Shown here in pieces: positions 44,063 through 55,064 of a DNA stretch of 64,000 nucleotides. The DNA comes from Hydnum rufescens UP504 (taxonomy: Eukaryota; Basidiomycota; Agaricomycetes; Cantharellales; Hydnaceae). The stretch lies in the NCBI GenBank assembly GCA_014904985.1, contig MU129066.1, positions 67,472 through 131,471 on the forward strand, given 5' to 3'. Position 1 is the stretch's first letter. The number at the start of each line of letters is the position of its first letter. Below the pieces are notes generated by a model. That model was not told the DNA's origin. It saw only the letters and a program-made list of their open reading frames with translations, and ran no database searches. The position numbers and the translations under genes are program-made.

Positions 44063-45211
44063 AGTGACTCACATTTCTACAAAATGGCTGAGGCCAATTT
44101 CAAAAGTCTGTGCCACATTACACCCAATATTGGCACATATGGCCCAGCAATCAACCCAAAGTCCATCAGAACTCAAACTGGGATTAAATTCATACCAATG
44201 AATTTCCACACCTCCTTTATTCAAGGATGTGCGACTTCAAGTGTTATGAGTTTTCTATCCAGAGCATCTATGTAACCCTAAGTCACCAATCCCTATTCCC
44301 AAATCCTCCAAAAGACAGATCCCCCTACTCCATTTAAAGATTACCAGGAACTCGATTAACTGACAATGGATACTAGGACCCACCAAACATCAATCCCCAT
44401 GATTCCTGAGTGAATCTAAATCCAATACCACAGAGACTGAAAGTATGCCCAATGACCAAAGGATTACTACACCAAGAAAAATAAATCAATACTGACACTG
44501 AAAAACAAATGAAAACATTACCATTGAGCCTGATACATCACCTGCACTTGGCCAAACTACCTTAGTCTCATGTTACAATGACCGCAACTCACTGGTTGTT
44601 TCATCTGACTAGATCACTCACCAACTGTGCTGAGGCATCACCATATGAACACCGAAAGAGTCACTAACGCTATAATGACTTGATTGTAACACAAATCATG
44701 CTGCCACCTGTAGAAAGGCATGTTGGAATCCCAGGTGCCATTCATACCACCAAGGTGCTGGCAAAAGCATCTTTGTTGCAATTCAAAACCCAGAAAAACT
44801 ACACCTACTGTTGTCTTAAGCCCACCCTACCTACACTTCTCTGCATTGGGGGCCATACATTCAATCTCTCCCTTTGATAGGTGATCTTTGCCGATTTGGG
44901 ATTGCAACAAAAGATGGCTCGATAGTCATGATGTGCAGTACCAAATGAAATCTCAATCTGAGGGATGCCATGCTGCACTGAAGTCCATGCCCCATAGCTT
45001 GTGCAGGTTGTTGTCCTTTGTTCAAGTGCATTCGCCCTTGCACATTCAGATTAGCACAACAGGATGGTTGTCCCAGTACACAGGAAGCACCTCGATGTAT
45101 TCGGATATAGTAGCTGAATATGGAGAAATGCATGTACTATGTTCTGCTTTGATAAGTATGGTGAAAACTCCACCAGTTGACTTGATACCAGTGGAGAGAG
45201 CAGCACAATGG
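44063..45211. other. Sequence between the gypsy integrase and the second 1.67-kb repeat
   Basis: There is no recognisable gene or 3' LTR. From about 45002 to 45200 it matches 47787-47990 in direct orientation. The shared minus-strand frame reads ESTGG(I/V)FTILI(K/E)AEHS in both, a hint of an old coding region now decayed. Confidence 0.4.
45002..45200. repeat. 200-bp direct repeat, left member
   Basis: Related to 47787-47990 (roughly 85% by eye). The second 1.67-kb element sits immediately to its right. Confidence 0.65.
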
Positions 45212-46912
45212 TATAGAAGAAGGGTTGGGAGCTCCAATGACTGTCAAATAAAAATCTGGTTCAGCCAGTGTGTAGATGGGAGACTGTATTTCTGTTGTTA
45301 TTCATTGGGTTGGTTTGCTTCAATGGTTGATCACACTCTGCAAGATGTGTATGGTGTTCAGTGGAGAATATAATGGGATATGGACTAGCTGTAGTCAATG
45401 ATATATTGTTTGGGATGCTTGTAGAAAGGCTTATACATAGGGGATGCTTGTAGAAAGGCTTATATGTAGGGGATGCTTGTAGAAAGGCTTATACATTGTG
45501 TGGGGTGCTTATAGAAAGGCTTATATGTCTGGGATGCTTGTGGAAAGGCTTATATGTCGTTTGTGTTGTGTTGGTCTGTTTACTGATATTTGTGTATTCT
45601 TTTTTACATTCTCCTGGTCAAAATGTGGATATCTGTGGGTTATAGACTGGTCAGTGCTTGGTTAGTCTTGTTAGTATGTTTCTTTCTTCTTTCTTCAAAA
45701 CCTGATATGTATTTCGTTATGCTTACTTTTCCTTGGATGTCCAGCAACTCTAACCTTAGGTCCTGCAACTATCCTTGGCTTTAGTGATTCGCATAGAGGG
45801 CTACCAGTGGCTTTGTCTCAACAACCTTGAAGATGACTTAGCTCCAGATGGCTTATAGATAGACTGTTCTTTAGAGGCAAGCAGAAAAGTTGACAGTGGT
45901 TGACAGTGATGATTTCCAGAGAGGAGATGATGGGGGGATACAGGAAATCTACCAGCTTTTATACCTTTCTGAAGGTGGCTGTGTTTAAGAAATATGACTC
46001 CCTCATGGGTGAGTCATATGTGAGTCATAGGTGAGAACAAAAGAAAAATAACAAGATGATGTCATAATGCGGTCATAGCTGAGTCATGCATAAGGAGAAC
46101 AAAAGGAATCATGAGGGGTGATGTCATAGTGATGTCATTCATAAAGAGAACAAAAGGAATCATGAGGGGGGGTGATGTCACCAATTTGTTGAGCATGTGG
46201 AATGCTTGGAGCATGTGGTCACTGACCATGTGGAGCATTCTGGAGGCGAAATGAAAGGATATCTCTGGGTTTTGGAGATTAATTTGGGCATAGTCCAATG
46301 GTTAAGGTGTTTTGTTGTGGGTTGATAATGGGGACAAGTGCATGGGATGGGATTCGATGCAGAAACAGCAGTTTGCATCCGTAGTAGACGTTCTTGGTAT
46401 CATTAGATGCATATTTTTAACAGCTTTCTGGGCGCGGTGGTTCCGAGCAGATCCAGTGTAAACTGACAGGGAAATTTGTTTTTTACTGATGGGTGTTGAT
46501 TCTGATAGTAATATTGTTCTGTAGAGTTCATTTTTGATTTGTTCTTTGTGCACTCAGTACCATTGGATGCGGATTTTTTATATATTTCTAGGAGCGGTTG
46601 TTCTGAGAGGATTGAATGCGAACTGATGGAGAAATTCATTTTTTACTGGAAATCCTGGATTTTGATAGTAAAATTGGCCTGGGGAGTGCAGTTTTGGTCC
46701 GTTTGACTTGTGTTTGGTACCGTTAGAAAGGTGTAAATCGTAGCTTTCTAAGAGTTATATGGGAGTACCTCTCTGATTAAAACTGATGGAGTTATAGAAT
46801 GAATTCGATTTCTGCACATAGCTGTAATTAATTTCATAATTGGTCATGTGATCATCCAATGGCTGGAAGTGGTGTGATTCCGCATTTTCTGATACTGGAT
46901 GTTTTTATCTTC
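45212..46912 (+). mobile_element. 1.7-kb dispersed repeat, copy 2, with 8-bp target duplication
   Basis: The same repeat as 28571-30241. CACAATGG stands directly before (45204-45211) and directly after (46913-46920), a perfect 8-bp target-site duplication that fixes both ends: TATAGAAG at the left, TTATCTTC at the right. There is no terminal inverted repeat, poly-A tail or protein domain. It carries the longer version of the GGGATGCTTGTAGAAAGGCT tandem repeat and the tRNA-like stretch. Confidence 0.8.
46287..46360 (+). promoter_or_regulatory. tRNA-like pol III internal promoter, copy 2
   Basis: TAGTCCAATGGTTAAGG (46291-46307) and GGGATTCGATGC (about 46349-46360). This box A is even closer to a tRNA consensus than that of copy 1. 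Confidence 0.5.
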
Positions 46913-49900
46913 CACAATGGACTTCTTGCGCCTCTCCAAATCTATTGCTGAGTGTGATGGCGACTTGAGCAGCAGCATTAGTAGGTGGCCACCTCACCCA
47001 AGTTGATAGACTTGTCAGGTCCCAAACAGTGCCAGCAAGTCAGACAAGGGTCTGATAATATGAAGAATCTGAGTTGACTCACCAACTGAAATGGTCTCCT
47101 GCAGATAGGACTCTGTCATTTGCTTGCATGTGTTCCAAAGGGTTCATGGTACCCTTAAGCATCAAAGTCAATGCCTGACAGCTTGAATTCACAATGCAGA
47201 TTGTGGTCCTTAGTTCATACTGGTCCACCTTTGCATACTCAGATCAGCGCATACACCAGTAGTCCAGATAAGTAGTCAGAGCATGTCATTAACATGCAAA
47301 AATCACACATACTATATTCGATTTTGAGGAATCCTCTCCCTATGCCCCAGTCCCAACGACGCAAGAATCATGCAGAAGTCCTCTACAGTGACTGCACACT
47401 ATAGTCTGTGCTCATAACCCAGCAATCCATCAGCCATGTCCCCAAATCTCCTCAACTGACTTGCTTTGTGATGCCCATGGTTCCAATCAGCTACAGTCAG
47501 ACTACAGGGATACAGAAAACAATATTGATGATGCCACTTCACAGCTGAGGGCTGCTAACACTCAGGTTCTTGTCAAATCCAGGTTCATTCTAACAATGAC
47601 CTTTACCATCACCATACATGTCACTATAGTTCTCACCCAGGCCACATATATTGTGCCTGTGTAGCAAATTCACTGCAAGTTCGGCTGGTCAGTATATAAA
47701 TCAGGATTGATAGACATACCAAACATACATGTCATAGACATCTTGTGTCTTGTGCAGCAGGATATTGTTCCAGCTTAAGAGCATGGGTTGTTGTCCTTCA
47801 TTCAAGTGAATTCGTCCTTGCATGTTCAGATTAGCACACCAGGACCGTTGTCCCAGTACACAGAAAATGCTTCAAGGTGCTTCAATAATTAACCACTGGA
47901 CAGTAGCTGAATAATGAAAAATATACATACTGTGTTCCGCTTCAATAAGTATGGTGAAGATTCCACCAGTTGACTCAATACCAGTGGAGGAGGCATTGAC
48001 GGTGGGAGCAATTGAAGACCCAGAGTTAGTTTCTGAGGTGACTCTGCCCCATTTGTCATGGGTGGACATTCATGCCCCCTTACCCTTTTGAAAGGATGAG
48101 GTGGGAGAGCTTTTGAAAGATTCATTAGACAAACCAATAGCACCAAGGGACTGTCAATGATCATTTACTGTTCGATGCATAGAGCGTCTTCCTGATGAAT
48201 CCATGGTGAAAGACCTGGAAAGATTGTTAGTGGCTAGATTGTATTTGTTGTGAAACTATAAGAGAATGATGATCACCAGGGCCACAATCACTCGAGACAT
48301 GACTGCAGTCCACTTACCAGCCTCAAAAACTGAACTGGTATCCATCTCGGCGACCTATAACCCGCAACATGAACATCCAAAATATGTTCTAGGGAGACAA
48401 AAATCTACACACCTCAAGATTGAAACTAATGAAAGTAACTAACCGCTCAAGGTGAAAGGCTTTGTGGACCTGGTGATAAAGAGTAACTGTTGACAGTAAA
48501 TGTCAAAGTCTGCATGTACATTGACCACAAGATGATCCTCACCATCACCCTCACCTTTGCTTTCTTCATGTCTGAACTGTGAGGAGGAGAATGTGCACCC
48601 TAGGATGAGGAGTGGGAGTGGTGAGCATGCTGAGCATGAAAAACCTGAATGATCGCATCAAGGTGTTACTTCCCACATTGGGCTCACTCAGCTTTCGCTT
48701 CCTCTGTCTTCTTCAGGAACTGAATAAAACTCATATAAGTCCTATGATCCTATGACTCTTCTTGATGAATGAAGCCACACACCTTGACAGCATCCTTCCA
48801 TGAAACCAAGATGGCTTTCAGCATTGCTTTAACCACTGTCAGCATATGCTTTTCTTTGGCTATCCTTTGTTTGTCATCAGCACGAGCAGCCTTCTCCCAA
48901 TGGGTGGTGATGATATGCACCACATACCTCAATTCATCCTCAGCCTTCTGGCCTCTCAACTTGCTTTAGACATGGTGGTTACACTCTCCCATGGTGGTTC
49001 CAGGTTAGAAGGACCAGTCCCTTAACCCAATAGGGCAGAGAATTCATTGTCAATTCACCAGCTTGCCCTAGTCTCGATACATGGTGACTCACTGAATTTT
49101 GAGAATATGTATGGTCAAACCAGATACCAAAGTTGAGGCCAGCAAACCTACAGCTGACCCTTCCAAAGTGGCACATCCAACTTGTGCAAGTGTTACAAAG
49201 GTAACTAGACATGAAGATGGAGACAATGGAGTCCTATAGAGCAGTCCCCTGTTCGAAGCTGTCCCTGATCTCCTTGTGTACATGTTGTAGTATCATGTGA
49301 TCTATGAGCAGTCCAGTGTGTCATTTTGGGCAGAACATGCAGGATGAAGTAGCTTGATACCAACCTCCTTATTAAAGACTTTGATTGAATCTCTTGCATG
49401 AGAATTCCCTTCGCTTACCAATATAGTCAAGGAGAGCATCAGAGAATTGCTTGACAAGTAGCAACAATCAAACAAATGGCACACTTATTATTCAACTTGT
49501 TAACCACACAGTGATTGCATCTAAGCTTGTTATCGCCATATTGGAGAGTATTAGCATCGCAATACAAATCTGTGGACGCGAGCCTTTGGGTTACCAAAGA
49601 TGATGAAGAGACCCTGGCAAGAGCACTGGGAATGAGACCAAGTGCCACTTCCTTTCATCTAGTCATCCGAGGCATCTAACAGAACCCTAGCAACAAGATC
49701 CAAAGCCCACCAAGTTTCAGTTTTGTTGTGAAGGGTAGCAGCAAGGTGCTGTTGCTTTCAAGCCATGCAAGATCCTGTGCCATTGTTTTCTGGAGCCAGT
49801 GCTCTTCTATTAGGTCCACACAGTTCACTTGGGCAGTACTGCGCTACCAAATGCAGTATGTGTGAGGATGATCAATGTGGACAGAACATAAAAATGCACC

Positions 49901-50839
49901 ATCTAGCAGATCCACCCATCTGAAAATAATGTGGAGGAAACCCAGCTGGGCTCTTCAAAATCAGCAAACCTGAACTTGAACCACACTTGATTGAAAATTC
50001 AGCATAGAAGCAAGCAGTTGCAAATACATATATGACTCACATCTTGTAAAGAGGAAACTCTTGCACAAAGTGAGGCAAGCATCAAATTCATCTGACAAAA
50101 GCAATTGCTATTGGCAACAACCGAATGCTTTCTAGAACAACAAGCAAAAGATATCAGGGTTCCACCTTATCAAGACCAAAGAAGAAAACACCATGCTTAC
50201 CAGGGGTTTTCCTCAGTAACCCTTCTGCAAACTGGTAAGCCCCCTTGGCAACATGAAAGGTGCAGGACCAAGGAAATTCTGGCATCTCCACTGCCTACTG
50301 CCATGGGTCATCAAAATTTGTCAACATGAAAAGCTGTGACAGTGAAACTTGAGTGCGACTGTAGATTCCTGCAGGCAACTGGAAGACTCTGTGAGCTGGA
50401 AATTGCCAAGCTTTGCCAGAATGAATTGCCACACCATCACCTCATGGCATAGTCAATGTTCTGAGGGCACCCAATGAGCCCAGTGAGTTCAGCATACCTG
50501 ACTTGACCAAAATCACACAAACTATACAAGACCTCCTAATCCCCAGAAACCATAGATGACTAAGGAAGCTCAGGTGACGATCCATCCTTTCTCCACAGTT
50601 TTCACCCCTGGAAACAGTCCGTGAGGGCAATACTGACCCAGTAGCTGACTTGGGTGCCTTTTTGGAATGATGCTGTGTGGGATCCTTGGATCACCCTGGC
50701 TGACTTTAAAAGAGGAACCTGATGACACCTGTGGTCCGCCCTAAACCTCTCTTTCCTTCTTTCCTTCACCTGTTATACACTCCATCCTCCATTTCTTCCT
50801 CTTTTTCCATCCATTCTTTCACCCTTCTTCATATCCACT
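46913..50839. other. Decayed mobile-associated DNA, no gene named
   Basis: Many stops in all frames. Short coding-like pieces include a helical, charged minus-strand frame at 48959-48750 (DELRYVVHIITTHWEKAARA, KAMLKAILVSWKDAVKVCGF) and the block 47787-47990 repeated at 45002. No transposase, RT or host domain was recognised. CpG is rare and TGA frequent, as in its neighbours. Confidence 0.4.
47787..47990. repeat. 200-bp direct repeat, right member
   Basis: Partner of 45002-45200. The shared minus-strand peptide ESTGGIFTILIEAEHS suggests a former coding exon. Confidence 0.65.
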
Positions 50840-51190
50840 ATGCCTGATGTGTCCTGCAACCATGAGTCGATAACCAGTTTATCACAAATGGACTGTGGAG
50901 ACATGACAGATTTGGATTCTGGCAATTCATATTTTGCAAAAACTATGTCTCCCCTTCCTCCAGACACCAATCCTCTCATATATACTGACAACCTGTTGAA
51001 CAAAAACCAATTCCTGAAGCCTGAGTCCACACTTAGACTCTTGCTGTTTAACCATGGCAGCACTCTGGAATCCAAAACTGATGATCGGCAAACCATGCAT
51101 CAAACCATTTCACCTCCACTACATCCTCCCTCTCCTGACCAAAAACATCCACTCCAACAGGCTGGTCAGTCAAATTGGGGACCTAATTAG
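50840..51190 (+). CDS. Hypothetical ORF at the left border of the palindromic element
   Basis: A 116-residue frame from an ATG (MPDVSCNHESITSLSQMDCG) with no known motif. Its last codons (NWGPN, stop) fall in the GGGGACCTAATTAGG sequence that opens the element at 51177, so the reading frame may have been cut short by that insertion. No continuation was found beyond 55270. Confidence 0.35.
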   Translation: MPDVSCNHESITSLSQMDCGDMTDLDSGNSYFAKTMSPLPPDTNPLIYTDNLLNKNQFLKPESTLRLLLFNHGSTLESKTDDRQTMHQTISPPLHPPSPDQKHPLQQAGQSNWGPN

Positions 51191-51637
51191 GTGCCATTTT
51201 CGGGGCAGAAAATGGTACCTAATAGGTCCCCAGACAGTATGGCCAAAATATGGCCATTCTGATTCATTTCAGCTAATCCATGGCTGTGCTAGATTATTTA
51301 TTTATTTACTATTATTTGTTCACTATTTATTATTATTATTATATACATATTATCCCCCCCCCCCTGGGGTTTGCCACTGCAGGGGGGGATGGTTCATGCA
51401 GGCCACACACCTGCATATACCCACCACACCCACCACAGCAGGTGGGGTTCATATGCCCCAGTTGGGGCCAGTTCCATTTGGCACTCCCTTGAGGGTGTGG
51501 GTTTTTGTTCATGGGGGCTCATTCATGGTTTTCGTTTGCAGTGCATCATTCAGTGGGTTTGTGGTTGGGGGTTTACACAGGTTCTGGTTCAGGATCTGGA
51601 GAAATTAAAAATGAAACATTAGTTTAACAGTAATGCA

Positions 51638-51673
51638 GCACAAAAAGAGCAGCTTATGCTGCTCTTTTTGTGC
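51638..51673 (-). repeat. Hairpin 1 in intron 51709-51596 (minus)
   Basis: Stem GCACAAAAAGAGCAGC (16 bp, perfect) with loop TTAT. The intron has donor GTATGT, branch AAACTAATG and acceptor TCTCCAG on the minus strand. Confidence 0.85.
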
Positions 51674-51973
51674 CACAAGAATAAAAAATAAAATGAAACA
51701 GAAACATACCTTGCAGTACCCCATGCCTGCTGCAGTGGGTGTGGGGTGCTGGGGCCCTGTACTCTGGCTCATATGGTGGGTTGTATGGGTCCTCCCTGCA
51801 GTTTTCATTTGTGGGGGGTTGTTTGTGGGTTTCATTCATGGGTTTCATTCATGGGTTTCATTTGCGGGTTTCATTTGCAGTGTGTCGTTCTGTGGGTTTG
51901 TGGTTGGGGGTTCATGTGGGTTCTGGCCAGGAGCTAGAGAAATAATAATAGGTTAGTTGAAAATGAATGCAAT

Positions 51974-52006
51974 GCAAAAAGAGCAGCATACACTACTCTT
52001 TTTGCA
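51974..52006 (-). repeat. Hairpin 2 in a minus-strand intron
   Basis: Stem GCAAAAAGAGCAG against CTACTCTTTTTGC. The single non-Watson-Crick position becomes U-G wobble in minus-strand RNA, the strand that has the donor GTAAGT, branch AACTAACC and acceptor TTCTCTAG. Confidence 0.8.
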
Positions 52007-52569
52007 CTACAAGAATAAGAAATACAAAAAATGGAACTTACTTTGTAGTACCCCACACCCACTGCAGCAGGTATGGGGGCTGTGTACTCCTGCTCATACA
52101 TATGGTGGTTTGGACAGGTCCTCCCTGCAGTCATCATTTGTGGGGGGTTGTTCCCAGTTTTCATTCGTGGGGGGTTCATTCATGGGTTTTGCTCACAGCT
52201 GTCATTTGTGGTTTTCATTTGGCAGGTTTGTAGTCAGGGGGTTTGCACAGGATCAAGTCTAAAATCCAGAGAAATAGAAAATACATTAGTTAGAAATAAA
52301 TGCATGCAAAAAATTAAAATAAAAAAAAACTTAGCTCATAGCACCCCACACCTGCTGCAGTGGGGGTGGGGTACACAGTCTTGCACAGGGCCTGTGCCCT
52401 CAGGCTCATATATAGTCTTGTGTGGCAGTTTGTGTGGGTACTCCCTGTGCCCCATCATTCAAGTGTCGACAGGGGGGGGGGGTTATGGGGGTTTTCACAT
52501 CAGTATTCATTCACGCAGGAGGTGAGGACCTGTAATAGAAGCATATATGTTAGTTAAAAATTAAACACT

Positions 52570-52604
52570 GCACAAAAAGAGCAGCTTTTGCTGCTCTTTT
52601 TGCG
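52570..52604 (-). repeat. Hairpin 3 in a minus-strand intron
   Basis: Stem with AAAAAGAGCAGC and loop TTTT. Donor GTGAGT, branch AACTAACAT and acceptor ATTACAG on the minus strand. The neighbouring unit at 52260-52350 has similar intron edges but no hairpin, and its donor appears changed (GAGCTAAGT). Confidence 0.8.
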
Positions 52605-52895
52605 TGGGTGTATCTACTGGACTCACCTTATACAGGTACCACACCTGCCATGGCGGATATGGTACCTGGGGTACTCATTTGGCATGGTTGTGTTACTGTT
52701 GGGCACATTACCATATGTCATGTCTTCATTTGGCATGTCCTCATTGGGCATGTTGCCATCTGTCACATCATTTGGCATGTCTTCATTTGGCGCATTGCTG
52801 TTTGGGCCCTCATTTTGCAGGTTTTCATCATGCCTTGGATCCCAGGCCTCAATATAGAAAAATACAAAATGTGTTAGTATAAAGATTCAAAAGAG

Positions 52896-52930
52896 TGCAA
52901 AAAGAGCAGCTTTTGCTGCTCTTTTTGTGC
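52896..52930 (-). repeat. Hairpin 4 in a minus-strand intron
   Basis: Stem AAAAAGAGCAGC with loop TTTT; donor GTGAGT after GGTCATAAA, branch TACTAACAC, acceptor TATTGAG. This is the innermost intron of the left arm. Confidence 0.85.
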
Positions 52931-53329
52931 CATTGTATCTACTAGTAGAAAAACTCACTTTATGACCACACACCTGTGGTGGCGGGTGTGTGGTCACATG
53001 CTTGCCTTTCCAGGCAGTTGTTTGTTGTGGTTTTGGAGATGAGAAGTAAGATGTGAAATTCAATGCCAGCAATTGCCAATACTCAAGAAGTGCCCAAGTG
53101 CTGATGCTTACAAGTACAATCCAGATTAATAGCAAGCATGTAGACATGGAATATAAAATATATAATAAATATTTGTTTAAAAATGTGAAGAAGAGGATGA
53201 TAATGAGCCAGAGCTCAATAAGGGACAATATGCCTCATTGCAAAGTGGATTGGGTCACTTCCACACATCAGAATTGGGCCAAATTTAAATATTGTGATGA
53301 TATATACACACCCTATATGGGCAACTAAT

Positions 53330-53440
53330 TATATTGGATGATTCTGGCATTTTTCAATTTTTCATGCCTTCAATTCCCTAAATAGGGAATTGAAGGCATG
53401 AAAAATTGAAAAATGCCAGAATTGTCCAATATAATTAGTT
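53330..53440. repeat. Centre of the 4-kb palindrome
   Basis: Nearly perfect inverted repeat with TTCCCTA-AA-TAGGGAA at the middle (53374-53389). Inverted similarity continues outward on both sides: the peptides read inward at 53053-53328 (plus) and 53758-53435 (minus) are almost the same (both contain TSTIQINSKHVDMEYKIYNK). Confidence 0.9.
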
Positions 53441-53873
53441 GCCCATATAGGGTGTATATATATCATCACTATATTTAAATTTGGGCCAATTATGATGTGT
53501 GGAAGTGACCCAATCCACTTTGCAATGAGGCATATCATCCCTTATTGAGCTCTGGCTCATTATCATCCTCTTCTTCACATTTTTAAACAAATATTTATTA
53601 TATATTTTATATTCCATGTCTACATGCTTGCTATTAATCTGGATTGTACTTGTAAGTGTCAGCACTTGGGCACTTCTTGAGTATCGGCAATTGCCGGCAT
53701 TGAATTTTGCAAGTATGCAGCCACACACCCAGCGACAGAAAGGCGAGCACATGACCATGACACAACAGCAACAGTAGCAGCAATAGAGGCAGCCTCAGCA
53801 CATGACCATGACCACACACCCACTGATGCAGGTGTGTGGTCATAAGGTAAATTTTGTCTCAGTAGATACAATA

Positions 53874-53909
53874 GTGCAAAAAGAGTAGCACAAGCTACTC
53901 TTTTTGTGC
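53874..53909 (+). repeat. Hairpin 5 in a plus-strand intron
   Basis: Stem AAAAAGAGTAGC against GCTACTCTTTTT. It differs from the common GAGCAGC/GCTGCTC by a change on each side that keeps pairing. Donor GTAAAT after GGTCATAAG, branch TACTAACAT, acceptor GTCTAAG. Confidence 0.85.
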
Positions 53910-54123
53910 CACTTTAAACTCTTATACTAACATAGCTTTTATTATTTTACATTATGGTCTAAGGCCTGAGACCAAAACCCACTGCACAATGAGGGCCTGA
54001 ATGGCAAGAGTCAAACCAAAAGAAACAATGGACCACCCAATGGGTGGCCCCAGGAACCACACCCACTGTGGTGGTGTGTGGTACTATTTAAAGTGAGTTC
54101 CCCCCCCCCCAATAGATACCATG

Positions 54124-54159
54124 GCACAAAAGAGCAGCAAAAGCTGCTCTTTTTTGTGC
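54124..54159 (+). repeat. Hairpin 6 in a plus-strand intron
   Basis: Stem GCACAAAAGAGCAGC with loop AAAA; one unpaired T on the right side. Donor GTGAGT followed by a C tract, branch ATTAACAC, acceptor GCTTTAG. Confidence 0.85.
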
Positions 54160-54377
54160 AGGTTTTAAAAATTTTATTAACACTTTTATTTACTGCTTTA
54201 GGCCAAGCTGTCCCACCCACGAATGACACCCTGCATATGACCATGTGAATGGCCACATGTGAACAAGCAACAATGCCCACAGGAAGCCACAAAGAAGAGC
54301 AGGAAAACAGGGGCCACACACCCACTGCAGCAGGTGTGTGGCAATATAAGGTATGTAATTTTTTTTTAATAGCTCCA

Positions 54378-54419
54378 GTTGCACAAAAAGAGCAGCAGTC
54401 ACTGCTCTTTTTGTGCAAC
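54378..54419 (+). repeat. Hairpin 7 in a plus-strand intron
   Basis: The longest stem, GTTGCACAAAAAGAGCAG (18 bp, perfect), with loop CAGTCA. Donor GTATGT, branch TAACTAATG, acceptor TTCTCAG. The GTT/AAC extension is unique to this copy. Confidence 0.85.
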
Positions 54420-54796
54420 CTTTGAATTTTAACTAATGTCTTAGTTTTCTCAGGCCAAGCTGTCCCAGCCCAATGTGCAAACCCATGCACTCAGGAGCCC
54501 AAACCCACCCACCCACCAGTATGCCAAAGAAACCCCCCCCCAAACAATGAGGCCTGATCAGTGAGGACCCCAGCGGCAATGTGTGAACAGTGAACATGCC
54601 AAATGAAACCCAACCAAACAACCCAGCCAAATGACACCCAGCCAAACAAAACCATGCCAAACCGCACAATGCCATACCCAATGAAATGACACCAAACAAA
54701 AATGTGAGAGGTGGCCATGCGCCACCTGAGTGACCATGCGAACCACACCCACTGCGGCAGGTGTGTTATAATATTAGGTACATCTAATCCCACTGG

Positions 54797-54830
54797 TGCC
54801 AAAAGAGCAGCAGAAGCTGCTCTTTTGGCA
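54797..54830 (+). repeat. Hairpin 8 in a plus-strand intron
   Basis: Stem TGCCAAAAGAGCAGC (15 bp, perfect) with loop AGAA. The outer GCC/GGC pair replaces GCAC/GTGC on both sides together. Donor GTACAT, branch AACTAATG, acceptor GTTCTAG. Confidence 0.85.
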
Positions 54831-55034
54831 TCTCTGTTTTCTTTTTTTTTAACTAATGTATTATTATTCATTGTTCTAGGTCCCTTCCATACATGAAATG
54901 ACAATGCAACACACCAAGGAACACCCCCCAGATGAAACTCAGGACTGAGAATGCACAATGCAGGACCACAGGGACCCCAGACAAACCACACCTGCTTTGG
55001 TGGATGTGATAATTCTAAGGTAAATACAACCACA

Positions 55035-55064
55035 CAAAAGGAGCAGCATACGCTGCTCCTTTTG
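55035..55064 (+). repeat. Hairpin 9 in a plus-strand intron
   Basis: Stem CAAAAGGAGCAGC against GCTGCTCCTTTTG with loop ATAC. The A-to-G change on the left is matched by T-to-C on the right. Donor GTAAAT, branch TACTAATG, acceptor ATTCTAG. Confidence 0.85.

Noticed and set aside
44063..45211. A 3' LTR of the gypsy element
   Set aside because: No stretch matches the candidate 5' LTR at 35930-36665.
28571..46912. The two 1.67-kb repeats as LTRs of one 18-kb retrotransposon
   Set aside because: The left copy splits a KDZ gene whose front half lies inside the supposed element, and the right copy has its own 8-bp target duplication. They are independent insertions.
51638..55064. The regularly spaced palindromes as a CRISPR array or as transcription terminators
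   Set aside because: The DNA is eukaryotic, spacing is 240-600 bp, and spacers are themselves similar. The T-rich right arms occur inside intron signals, so a terminator reading is not needed.
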